A stretch of 64,000 nucleotides of DNA from Burkholderiales bacterium (GTDB lineage: Bacteria; Pseudomonadota; Gammaproteobacteria; Burkholderiales; UBA6910). Shown piece by piece: positions 17,316 to 37,592 of this stretch. The position numbers and the translations under genes are program-made. Positions within the stretch are counted from its first letter, which is position 1, and each line of letters starts with the position of its first letter. The stretch spans positions 1,678,501 to 1,742,500 of the forward strand of contig BPKG01000001.1 of NCBI GenBank assembly GCA_026005015.1, written 5' to 3'. Under the pieces are notes generated by a model that saw only the letters and a program-made list of their open reading frames with translations, did not search any database and had not been told where the DNA came from.

Positions 17316-17338
17316 GATAGCGTTTTCGTGGCAAATAA

Positions 17339-20035
<2,697 letters not shown>

Positions 20036-20198
20036 TCGCCAGGGTGCGGGCGCCTGGACGCAAGCGAGCCCGGGTTTCTCGGTTGTAGATGTACCTTTCG
20101 CACCTAAGGGCGTTGGCTTCCTTGGCGATGCACAAATCCATCTATTGCGATGCGCTCTGCAGCCGGGGAGAATGCAACGGGATAGCGGATAGGCGGCC

Positions 20199-20498
20199 AT
20201 GAAAAGGGACGAAGCCATTCAAAAGCTGCGGCAGCATTTCCCCGAGCTGCGGGAACGCTTCGGGGTGGCCCATCTGTCCGTTTTCGGCTCGGTAGCGCGC
20301 GACGAGGCCGGACCGGAGAGCGACGTGGATATCCTCGTCGAGTTTTCGCCCGATGCCCGGGTTGGCTTGTTCGGCCTCATCGAGTTGCAGCAGCGTCTGG
20401 AGGAGCTACTCGGCTGCAAGGTGGACGTCGGTACGCCGCAAGGTCTAAGGCCGCGCATCCGGGATCGTGTGCTCAGTGAGGCCGTGCATGTCGCCTAG
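20199..20498 (+). CDS. MntA-like minimal nucleotidyltransferase (antitoxin)
   Basis: A 99-residue minimal nucleotidyltransferase with the active-site signature FGSVARDEAGPESDVDILVEF (GS-x-R, then D-x-D). Members of this family, paired with HepT, AMPylate the HEPN toxin and neutralise it. The next frame begins inside its 3' end, the normal MntA-HepT arrangement. It is the first gene of the accessory region after leuS. Confidence 0.82.
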   Translation: MKRDEAIQKLRQHFPELRERFGVAHLSVFGSVARDEAGPESDVDILVEFSPDARVGLFGLIELQQRLEELLGCKVDVGTPQGLRPRIRDRVLSEAVHVA

Positions 20499-20709
20499 GA
20501 AATGGCCGCGCCGGCTTGAGGACATCCTCGACGCGATTTCCGAAATACAGGCTTTCGTAGTCGATAAAAAACGATCCAAAAGCTCTTGGAGAAAGGTGAT
20601 TGATCTTTGGGCTGCGAGTGCGTTGGAAAAGCCGTCGCCGGGGAGCCGATCAAGCCCGTGGGTTGCCCAGGCGCTTAGTGGGCATGGTTGTGCAGCCGTT
20701 AAGAGCTGA
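20488..20709 (+). pseudogene. HepT-like HEPN toxin, truncated remnant
   Basis: From ATG 20488 the frame opens with MSPRKWPRRLEDILDAISEI, the standard HepT first helix, overlapping the mntA stop. After about residue 28 ('AFVVDKK') the similarity I can recognise ends, and no catalytic RX4-6H motif follows in any frame before the stop. The toxin is therefore probably dead and the antitoxin orphaned. A recombination join near 20570 is the likely cause. Confidence 0.6.
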
Positions 20710-20799
20710 GCGCGCGTCGTCTCCTGAACAAGTCGTGCTCAATTCTGAATCGAATTCATCCTGTCGGTTGCCGCACGGTAGAACCGATGCTGTCACAGA

Positions 20800-21564
20800 A
20801 TGACTCTGAAATTAAGCACAAATAGAATCCTTGCCAAGGTCGTCGCGTTGGCCTGTGCCCATACCCCCCCCGCAGGTCGATCGCTCGACATCGGGGCAGG
20901 TACCGGGGCTCTGATTGCGCTGCTTAAACGTGCTTTGCCTAATCTTGAGACGCACGCGTGCGACTACACGGATACTCTTATGAAGGTCTCCAGTCAAAAA
21001 GTAGACAATGTCAACCTCAACGAAGACCAGCTGCCCTACCCCGATCAGACATTCGATCTGGTGACATGCACCGAAGTCATGGAGCATCTCGAGAACTATC
21101 GAAGGATCATCCGAGAAATTTTCAGGGTGACGAAGCCCGGTGGAGTAGCGATTTTTTCAACCCCAAACATACTCAATCTGCAGTCTCGCATCCGCTTCCT
21201 TTTCTTCGGTTTCTGGAATCTCTTCGGTCCACTGCCTGTTGGGAGAGTGGAGAACTTCTCGACCGTTGGGCACATCACGCCGGTTTCGTACTTCTACCTG
21301 GCCCATGCCCTCGCTGAAGCTGGCTTCGAGCTGCGTCCACCCGAAATTGACAAGATTCAAAGGTCCGCCATTCCGAAGTTTCTGTTTCTGTGGCCTTTTA
21401 TCGCGGTGTTTGGTTATCTCGCCAAGAGACGAGAAATCCGGAAGTACCGAACCATCGACTCCAGCAATCTCAAGATCGTCGAGGCGATGAACAGCATCAA
21501 AATGCTCCTCGGTCGAACCCTCATTGTGGTGGCTTGTAGGCCAAGTAAGCGATCGGGAATATAG
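20800..21564 (+). CDS. Class I SAM-dependent methyltransferase, substrate unknown
   Basis: A 254-residue methyltransferase with motif I SLDIGAGTGALIAL and the UbiG-like stretch FDLVTCTEVMEHLENYRRIIREIFRVTKPGGVAIFSTPN. A hydrophobic segment near the C-terminus (IPKFLFLWPFIAVFGYLA) suggests contact with the membrane or a lipid substrate. Its base composition is clearly less GC-rich than the flanking core genes, which suggests transfer. No neighbour reveals the substrate. Confidence 0.75.
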   Translation: MTLKLSTNRILAKVVALACAHTPPAGRSLDIGAGTGALIALLKRALPNLETHACDYTDTLMKVSSQKVDNVNLNEDQLPYPDQTFDLVTCTEVMEHLENYRRIIREIFRVTKPGGVAIFSTPNILNLQSRIRFLFFGFWNLFGPLPVGRVENFSTVGHITPVSYFYLAHALAEAGFELRPPEIDKIQRSAIPKFLFLWPFIAVFGYLAKRREIRKYRTIDSSNLKIVEAMNSIKMLLGRTLIVVACRPSKRSGI

Positions 21565-21672
21565 GTAATTGAACAGTCGCGCAGCCGTACCGCACCATTG
21601 ATGCAATCCAGGAGATTTGTTTTTCAAGCGCCGCCAGCGCCTAGTAGTAAATGGCCCGGATGTTTTGCAGCG

Positions 21673-21927
21673 ATGACCCCCCTCCACGAACTCCTCTCCC
21701 GCATCCGCTGGGATCCGGCCTTCGGCCGGGGATGGTTCGAGCTGGGCTACCGAGACCGGGTCGAGCGCAGGATCGTGCGAGTGGCGCTCAGCGCGATCCG
21801 CACCGACCCGGCCGCGCCAGCGGTGTTCCAGGTGACGGACGAAGACGGGGAAACCCATACCATCCCGTTCCATCGGGTAAAGGAGGTGTACCGGGACGGG
21901 ATCCTCGTCTGGCAGCGGGATCACTGA
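21673..21927 (+). CDS. DUF504 (UPF0248) domain protein
   Basis: An 84-residue protein from ATG 21673; the longer frame from 21598 adds 25 residues without family resemblance. The DUF504 blocks are clear: 'LLSRIRWDPAF', 'ELGYRDRVERRIVRVAL', and the ending 'TIPFHRVKEVYRDGILVWQR'. The family is widespread in archaea and scattered in bacteria, with a suspected RNA-related role that is not established. It lies 33 bases before the truncated oplAH copy. Confidence 0.75.
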   Translation: MTPLHELLSRIRWDPAFGRGWFELGYRDRVERRIVRVALSAIRTDPAAPAVFQVTDEDGETHTIPFHRVKEVYRDGILVWQRDH

Positions 21928-21960
21928 TGCGCGCAGGATCGGCGCCCCCGTAACAGATTC

Positions 21961-22501
21961 ATGGATTCCCAACGGAACAAGTGGCAGTTCTGGATCGACC
22001 GCGGCGGCACGTTCACCGACGTGGTGGCGCGCACGCCCGAGGGCGAGCTCCGGACGCTCAAGCTCCTGTCGGAAGCCCCCGGCCGCTACCAGGACGCCGC
22101 GGTGGAGGGCATCCGCCGCATGCTGGGGCTCGCGCCCGGCGCGCCGATCCCCGCCGAGGAGATCGACGTGGTCAAGATGGGCACCACGGTGGCCACCAAT
22201 GCGCTCCTCACCCGCACCGGGGAACCTACGCTGCTTCTCATCACCCAGGGCTTTGGGGACCAGTTGCGCATCGGCTATCAGAACCGCCCGCGCCTGTTCG
22301 ATCTGAACATCGTCCTGCCGCAACCCCTCTACCGCCAAGTGGTCGAGGTGCGCGAGCGCCTGAGCGCCCACGGCGAGGTCATCACGCCCCTCGACGAGGC
22401 CGCCGCGCGGGAAGCGCTAGAGGCCGCCTACCGGGAGGGTCTGCGCGCGGTCGCCATCGTGCTCATGCACGCCTGGCGCTACCCGGACCACGAGCGCCGG
22501 C
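21961..22501 (+). pseudogene. Truncated 5' copy of the 5-oxoprolinase gene
   Basis: Encodes only about the first 180 residues of a HyuA-type domain ([36 protein letters not shown]). From 21978 to 22500 it is identical to the start of the full gene at 39095. It then breaks at codon 'ERR' into unrelated sequence derived from hsdM. The start codons and first residues differ slightly (MDSQRNKWQ here, MDANRGKWQ in the full gene). With 180 of 1210 residues it cannot be functional. Confidence 0.9.
21978..22500 (+). repeat. 523-bp direct repeat, left copy
   Basis: Base-for-base match with 39112-39634 (offset 17134, no gap) in every segment I compared. The repeat brackets the defence region. Confidence 0.9.
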
Positions 22502-22504
22502 GCC

Positions 22505-22816
22505 GGCCACGCCCGCCGACACACTGGCGGCTGCCGCCCGCGCCCGCAGCCAGATCAGCATCTACGGTCAGGAGTCGAACTACACCACCTGGCGCCTCGC
22601 CAAGATGAACTTCGCCATCCGCGGCATCGAGGGCAAGAATCGTCCACGGCGACACCTTCCACAACGACCGCTCTCCCCGACCTCAAGGCCGACTTCATCC
22701 TCGCCAATCCCCCGTTCAACGTCTCCGACTGGGGCGGCGAGCGGCTGCGCGACGGCAAGCGCTGGAAGTACGGCGTGCCGCCCAAGGGCACCGCCAACTT
22801 CGCACAGGCCCGTGCT
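22505..22816 (+). pseudogene. hsdM remnant (type I restriction N6-adenine methylase, internal fragment)
   Basis: Reads '[20 protein letters not shown]' then, after a one-base shift near 22637, 'VHGDTFHND', and after another near 22672, '[20 protein letters not shown] ... PPKGTANFA'. These are consecutive conserved blocks of HsdM, including the catalytic NPPF motif. Both ends are missing: it begins at the oplAH breakpoint and stops 15 bases before the helicase start. It is the left remnant of a type I restriction locus whose hsdR remnant lies at 36667. Confidence 0.8.
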
Positions 22817-22819
22817 GTA

Positions 22820-26301
<3,482 letters not shown>

Positions 26302-26305
<4 letters not shown>

Positions 26306-27978
26306 TCACGCCCGAGGAATTCCGCGCTCTTCTGGATAGCCCGGAGGGAAGCCACGTCGAGTGCAAGGCGGCCTCGGGCGGATTTCACTTCGACGAGCTG
26401 GTGAAATACTGCGTCGCCCTCGCCAACGAAGGCGGCGGACGCATCGTGCTCGGCGTCACGGACGGGAGGCCTCGCCGGGTAGTCGGCACCAAAGCCTTCC
26501 CGGAGCCGGGACGCACCGAAGCAGGTCTCTTCGAGCGGCTGGGTCACCGCGTCACCCTTGAGGAGTACCGGCACGAGGGACGGCGCGTGCTGATCGTCCG
26601 TGTTCCATCGCGCCTTCCAGGAACGGCGTGGCAGGACAAAGGCACGTTCTGGATGCGGGCCGGGGATGCTCTTCTGCCAATGTCCGACGAACGGCTACGG
26701 GAGATCCACAACGAGACAGGCCCGGATTTCTCCGCGGAAATCTGCCCTGCGGCGCACCTGTCGGATCTCGATCCCGAAGCCGTCGAACTCTTGCGCAACC
26801 TCTGGGAGCGCAAGACGCCAGGCCAAGGGATCGCCACCCGACCCGTCGAGCGACTTCTTGCTGATGCCGAACTGGTTGTCGGCGGGCAGCTCACCTACGC
26901 AGCCCTTATCATGCTCGGGACCCGGGAGGCCTTGGGCCGGTTCCTCGGCCAGGCCGAGGTCGTCTTCGAGTACCGGCCCAACGACGCCCCCGGGCCGGCC
27001 GCCGATCGTCGGGAGTTCCGACGAGGCTTTCTCCCCGTGCTCGACCAGGTCTGGCAGGCCGTCAACCTGCGCAACGATCTCCAGCACTTTCAGCAGGGCC
27101 TCTTCGTCTGGGACGTGCCGACCTTCGATGAGCGCGCCGTGCGGGAGGCCCTGCTCAACGCCGTAAGCCACCGCGACTATCGCCACAGTGGCTCCGTCTT
27201 CGTCCGCCAGTATCCGCGGCGCATCGAGATCGTGAGCCCGGGCGGCTTTCCGCCGGGGATAAACGAGCAGAACATCCTCTGGGAACAGAACCCGCGCAAC
27301 CGGCGCATTGCAGAGGTGCTCGGCAAGTGCGGCTTGGTGGAACGCGCTGGCCAGGGCTTCGACCTCATCTACCGCACGTGCATCCAGCAGGGCAAACCCC
27401 TCCCGGATTTCTCCCGCACGAGCCAGCATTCGGTCTGGGTCACGTTGTACGGCCAGATCCAGGATCCGGAGTTCCTGCGCTTTCTGGAAGAGCTCGGCCG
27501 CGAGCGCCTGGCCGCCTTCGGCACCGAGGACTTCCTCGTCCTGGACCTCATCCATCGGGAGCAGCCGGTGCCCGACTTCCTGAAGCCACGCATCGAATTG
27601 CTGTTGGAACAAAGTGTCATCGAGCGCATCGGGCGCGGGCGGGGCGTCCGCTATCTGCTCTCTCGTCGGTTCTACCGATTTGTCGGCAAGCCCGGCGTCT
27701 ACACGCGCAGGCGAGGGCTCGACCGTGCAACCAACAAGGCTCTGTTGCTCCAGCACCTTCAGAATGCGTTTCCCAAAGGATGCGCCATGGCCGAGATTGA
27801 GCAGGTCGTGCCCAATCTGTCACGGGCGATGATCAAGCGGCTGCTAGACGAACTACGCCGCGAAGGGAAAGCCCGTCTCGAGGGCACACGACGGTGGGCA
27901 CGTTGGTTTGCAGCCGAGCCCTCCACGTCGCGCAGGCACGGTCGCGCTATGGATCAGAAACGAAGCAGTGAGCCATAG
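26302..27978 (+). CDS. AlbA_2 (Schlafen-type) domain, GHKL-like ATP-binding protein
   Basis: A 558-residue intact protein. The N-terminus is an AlbA_2 domain (GSHVECKAASGGFHFDELVK ... ALANEGGGRIVLGVTDG). The centre carries the RecG-like ATP-binding module with 'PTFDERAVREALLNAVSHRDY', 'RRIEIVSPGGFPPGI' and 'RNRRIAEVLGKCGLVERAGQG'. A winged-helix region with 'RAMIKRLLDELRREGKARLEG' ends the protein. Such proteins are called transcriptional regulators or defence accessories; AlbA_2 is suspected of nucleic-acid binding or cleavage. It overlaps the helicase stop by four bases and is followed by a second copy of the helicase tail, so it was probably inserted as a cassette. Confidence 0.82.
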
Positions 27979-28001
27979 ATGAGCCATAGGGAGAGCCATA
28001 G
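27969..28001 (+). repeat. Short tandem motif GAGCCATAG (three copies)
   Basis: GAGCCATAG occurs three times in 33 bases, the first overlapping the stop of the AlbA_2 gene. It lies at the boundary between the inserted gene and the lower-GC spacer. Confidence 0.5.
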
Positions 28002-28103
28002 ACCGTGGTAAGACCAGGACATATACGGCACGAAAGCACGAGGGATTGGGCCAAAGACAACTCATACGTGCAATGGCCCGGAGCGGAGTTCACACAGGCC
28101 TCA

Positions 28104-28235
28104 AAGGCAATTCGACGCAATGAAGACGCAATTCCGACGCAATTGGGCTACGAAGTGCTTGTCAGGCGACGGGTTGGACGCAGCGGTAAAAACCCAATTC
28201 GGACCGCCGGACGTGCAATTCCACCCCAATTCCGC
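28104..28235 (+). repeat. Spacer with repeated CAATT words
   Basis: Six CAATT(C/G) words occur within about 125 bases (near 28108, 28129, 28139, 28194, 28216 and 28227), several as GACGCAATT. Part of a 330-base stretch (27979-28310) with no gene that I recognise. Confidence 0.35.
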
Positions 28236-28310
28236 AACCCCGTCATGCTCCCCGATGGCCGTGCCGCCCGCCTGCCTCTTCGCGAGCCGCCTGCTTGCCC
28301 CGCAGCGGGA

Positions 28311-28578
28311 ACGCGACCCCCGGATCGGGCCGCTGCGGTTCATCGAGGTCAAGGGTAGAGTCACCGGCGCAGACACGATCACCGTAACGAAGAACAGGAT
28401 CCTGACGTCCCTCAACAAGCCCGACGACTACATCCTGGCCATCGTGGAGTTCCTGGACGGCGGCGACCACCGCGTCCATTACATCCGCCGCCCCTTCCGG
28501 CGCGAGCCGGACTTCGGGGCGACGAGCGTGAACTACGCGCTATCCGAGCTGCTAGCGAGAGAGGAAAAGCCGAGATGA
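28311..28578 (+). pseudogene. Second copy of the helicase DUF3883 tail (fragment)
   Basis: Encodes 'LRFIEVKGRVTGADTITVTK', 'ILTSLNKPDDYILAIVEFLD' and 'RREPDFGATSVNYALSELLA', nearly the same as the last 85-90 residues of the helicase ending at 26305. Here the frame is clean. Nothing upstream of about 28311 resembles the rest of a helicase. The ATGA overlap with the next gene is the same as at the first copy's end. This appears to be the original 3' end of a helicase gene from which the AlbA_2 cassette displaced the body, or a remnant of a second helicase. Confidence 0.8.
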
Positions 28579-29751
28579 AATTTATCGCTCTTCCAGTGTC
28601 TCAAGGCGATGGTTTCTATGCAGAAACAGACGACGGCTTCCGAGTGTTGGTAGATGGAGGCCGATCGCGGCGTGCCTTGCCAGAGCTGTTCCGCCGGTAC
28701 ACACGGTCAGAAGGCGTAAATGTCCTTGTGTGCACCCACAACGACGCTGACCATGCAGAAGGTGTCATCGGCTTCCTGGAAAGCGGATTAGACTGTCGGG
28801 AGCTGTGGCTCCCCGTAACGTGGCTAGAGGCGCTTTCCCCAATTACCACCCAGTGCGGATGAGACTCTCGAGTTTCTTCGGGAGCGCTTTGTTGCAATTA
28901 AGCTGGATCGACTGCCGTTAGCAGAAGAATCGGATCTTCAAGAAGAGGCCTGGCAAGCACTAATCGCACCAGCAAGAGACGCGTTCGAGGGTCAGCCGCA
29001 GGAGATGGTTGCTACACAAGAGAATGGCGATGCCGTTTTCGCTGGAGTTGCACTGAGCCACGTTGTGGATGTCATAGATGACCATCTGGAGATGCTTTGG
29101 CATATCCTCGGACCCTGGAGACGACCATGGCCCCTCTGGTATGGTGACAGGCGCGATGTCCTGGTGCTTACTGTGCTCAAGGATGTGCGCCGATTACTCG
29201 AAATAGCACGACTTGCCTTGGACCGAGGCATACCGATCCGTTGTTTTCGACACGACCCCCATAAGGCGGCCCCAGTCCCCCGGTATCTGTTGGTTCCGTT
29301 GAGCGGGAGGCCCGTGCAATACGTCCGCCCTACGCCACCACGAAGACCACCGGAAGAATTCTATTATTTGGCGTGGCTCACGACAGTAAACAGAGAGAGT
29401 CTGGTTTGCTACCTGGGAGCGCGGGATGGTCAGCCAGGGGTGCTGTTCACAGCAGATTCCGATCTAAAGGATATACGCGTTGACTGCGTGCAATTGGGTA
29501 GCGTTGTAACCGCGCCCCACCACGGATCCCATCATAATGCACCCGCGTATGAGAGATTTCCCGGAGGGATGGTGTGGGTCCGAAGCGACGGATATTCCCG
29601 GTCGCGCCCGTGCAGCGCGTACTTGAGTGCTCCTGGCCAGCGTTTTTGCACCTTATGCCGCAACAGCGGCCGCCCGAAGCAGGCCGTGCGGCTCTACACG
29701 AGGAAAGGGCGCTGGGTACGCCGCCTAACGCTGCCGTGCGATTGCCAATGA
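28575..29751 (+). CDS. ComEC-like metallo-beta-lactamase-fold protein (one frameshift)
   Basis: About 390 residues. The N-terminal part has the metal motif THNDADH (28734-28754) after a domain start 'FIALPVSQGDGFYAETDDGF..LVDGG'. The C-terminal part has APHHGSHH (about 29512-29535), a block typical of ComEC/Rec2-type lactamase domains. One single-base shift near 28855 separates the halves; the sequence from 28863 to 29005 is open in the second frame, so one gene is intended. The C-terminus holds a CTLC pair and basic residues. Lower GC than the helicase suggests separate ancestry. Likely a hydrolase or nuclease in the defence operon; the substrate is unknown. Confidence 0.7.
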
Positions 29752-29761
29752 GGTGGAAAGG

Positions 29762-32606
<2,845 letters not shown>

Positions 32607-32639
32607 CGGCAATACGGGAATACGGTTAACATGCTTCCC

Positions 32640-32897
32640 ATGAAAGCCACCATCGACATCCCCGACGAGCTGTACCGCAAGGTCAAGGCCAAGAGCGCGC
32701 TGCTCGGCAAGCCGGTGCGCGAGGTGACGGTCGAACTGTTTCGACAGTGGGTCGAAGGGGCCGAAGCGGCACCGCCGCCGGCAGGCGCCGACTGGCTGGA
32801 GGAGTTCAGGAAGCTGCAGATCCCAGCCGGCGCTGCCGGGCCGACTGCGCGCGACATCCTCGAGGAAGGGCGTAACCGCCTGGAGCCGGGACGGTGA
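32640..32897 (+). CDS. VapB-type antitoxin (ribbon-helix-helix-like)
   Basis: An 85-residue protein from ATG 32640 (an ATG at 32631 would add three residues). It begins MKATIDIPDELYRKVKAKSA, the RHH-like DNA-binding start shared by many antitoxins. The C-terminus (ILEEGRNRLEPGR) would bind the toxin. Its stop overlaps the toxin start (TGATG). Autoregulation of the pair is expected from family knowledge. Confidence 0.8.
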   Translation: MKATIDIPDELYRKVKAKSALLGKPVREVTVELFRQWVEGAEAAPPPAGADWLEEFRKLQIPAGAAGPTARDILEEGRNRLEPGR

Positions 32898-33307
32898 TGA
32901 CGGTCGATGCCAGCGTCTGGATCGGCTTTCTCGACCGCAACGACCCTTTCAATACTTCGAGCGACGCGCTGCTGCGGCGACTGCAGTCGTCGAGCGCGCC
33001 CTACTACAGCCCGGCGTTCGCCGCGCTCGAGATCGCGTGCGCCTTGGCGCGTCGGCGGCGCGACGCACAGGCGGGCATCGCGGCAGCCGACCTTCTGCGC
33101 CGCAACGGTCAGTTGCGGCTCGTCGAAACGTCGAGACTCCAGCCTCTCGCCGAAGAGCTGGGCTGCCGGCTCTTCCTGCGCGGGGCGGATGCGCTGTACG
33201 CCGCGACGGCCGAACTCACCGCAACGCCACTGGTGAGCTGGGACCGCGAGCTGATCGAGCGTGCCGGCGCGCTCACGCCCGAGCAGTGGCTGGCGCAGTA
33301 CGGGTAA
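32897..33307 (+). CDS. vapC: VapC-type PIN-domain ribonuclease toxin
   Basis: A 136-residue PIN domain with the acidic residues of the active site in place: D4 in TVDASVWIG, E in FAALEIACA, D in GADALYAATA and D in SWDRELIERA. It is coupled to the antitoxin by a one-base overlap and is followed after 15 bases by the DUF499 ATPase gene. Sitting between the methylase and ATPase of a defence module, it may stabilise the island or act as an abortive-infection component. The gene is intact. Confidence 0.85.
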   Translation: MTVDASVWIGFLDRNDPFNTSSDALLRRLQSSSAPYYSPAFAALEIACALARRRRDAQAGIAAADLLRRNGQLRLVETSRLQPLAEELGCRLFLRGADALYAATAELTATPLVSWDRELIERAGALTPEQWLAQYG

Positions 33308-33322
33308 CGAGAGTCGAACCGT

Positions 33323-36650
<3,328 letters not shown>

Positions 36651-36666
36651 CCATCCAGCGGCGCAC

Positions 36667-37572
36667 CGCAGCCAGTACGACTTCATCGACGGCTTCGGCG
36701 ACGCCCCGCCACACGCCTCCTTCATCGGCTTCACCGACACGCCCATCGAGCTCGCTGACGCCAACACCCGCGCCGTCTTCGGCGACTACATCAGCATCTA
36801 CGACATCCAGCGCGCGGTCGAGGACGGCGCCACAGTCCCGATCTACTACGAAAGCCGGCTGGCCAGGCTAGCACTCGACGAGGCGGAGCGACCGAAGGTC
36901 GACCCTGACTTCGAGGAGATCACTGAGGGCGAGGAGGTCGAACGCAAAGAGAAACTCAAGACGAAATGGGCGCAGCTCGGGGCCATCGTCGGGGCCGAAA
37001 AGCGCCTGAAGCTCCTCGCGCAGGACATTGTCGAGCACTTCGAGCGGCGGCTGGAGGCGATGGACGGCAAAGCGATGGTCGTCTGCATGAGTCGGCGCAT
37101 CTGCGTGGAGCTTTACCGCGAGCTGGTGCGGGTCCGTCCGGAGTGGGCCGGCGATGACGACGCCCGAGGCGTCATCAAGGTCGTGATGACCGGCTCGGCA
37201 TCCGATCCGTCCGATTGGCAGCCCCACATCCGCAACAAGCCGCGGCGCGAGGCGCTCGCCAAGCGCTTTCGTGACCCGAACGATCCGTTCCGGCTCGTGA
37301 TCGTCCGCGACATGCGGCTGACCGGCTTCGATTGCCCGAGTCTACATGCGATGTAACTGGACAAGCCGACGCGGGGGCACGGGCTGATGCAGGCCATCGT
37401 GCGAGTGAACCGTGTGTTTCGCGACAAGCCCGGCGGGTTGGTCGTGGACTCCTTGGGACTCGCCTACGAGTTGAAAGCGGCGCTGGCGACCTACACCGAG
37501 AGCGGAGGCACAGGCCGCACAGAAATTTTCTTAAAAGATAATTATAAGTCAAGTACACTTGACTTAAATTAG
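36667..37572 (+). pseudogene. hsdR remnant (type I restriction motor subunit, C-terminal helicase part)
   Basis: Reads [20 protein letters not shown], then [39 protein letters not shown] and [20 protein letters not shown], the second RecA domain of HsdR. It lacks the N-terminal nuclease and first helicase domain. It contains a nonsense TAA at 37354-37356 in place of the tyrosine of 'MYVDKP', a GFTGTPIE to GFTDTPIE change and a short deletion near the start. These are real substitutions, so the fragment has decayed. It breaks off near 37520 into AT-rich sequence. Confidence 0.85.
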
Positions 37573-37586
37573 CAAAATAGGATAAT
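37546..37586 (+). promoter_or_regulatory. Promoter and overlapping palindromic operator of the AAA/DUF4143 gene
   Basis: A -35 box TTGACT (37559-37564), a 16-base spacer and a -10 box GATAAT (37581-37586) form a good sigma-70 promoter in AT-rich DNA. Overlapping the -35 box is a perfect palindrome, AAGTCAAGT (37546-37554), AC, ACTTGACTT (37557-37565). A repressor bound there would block RNA polymerase. Transcription would begin near 37593. Confidence 0.6.
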
Positions 37587-37592
37587 CGGGCT

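Noticed and set aside
22505-22816. An active type I restriction-modification methylase
   Set aside because: Both ends are missing and the frame is broken twice; hsdS is absent and hsdR is a remnant.
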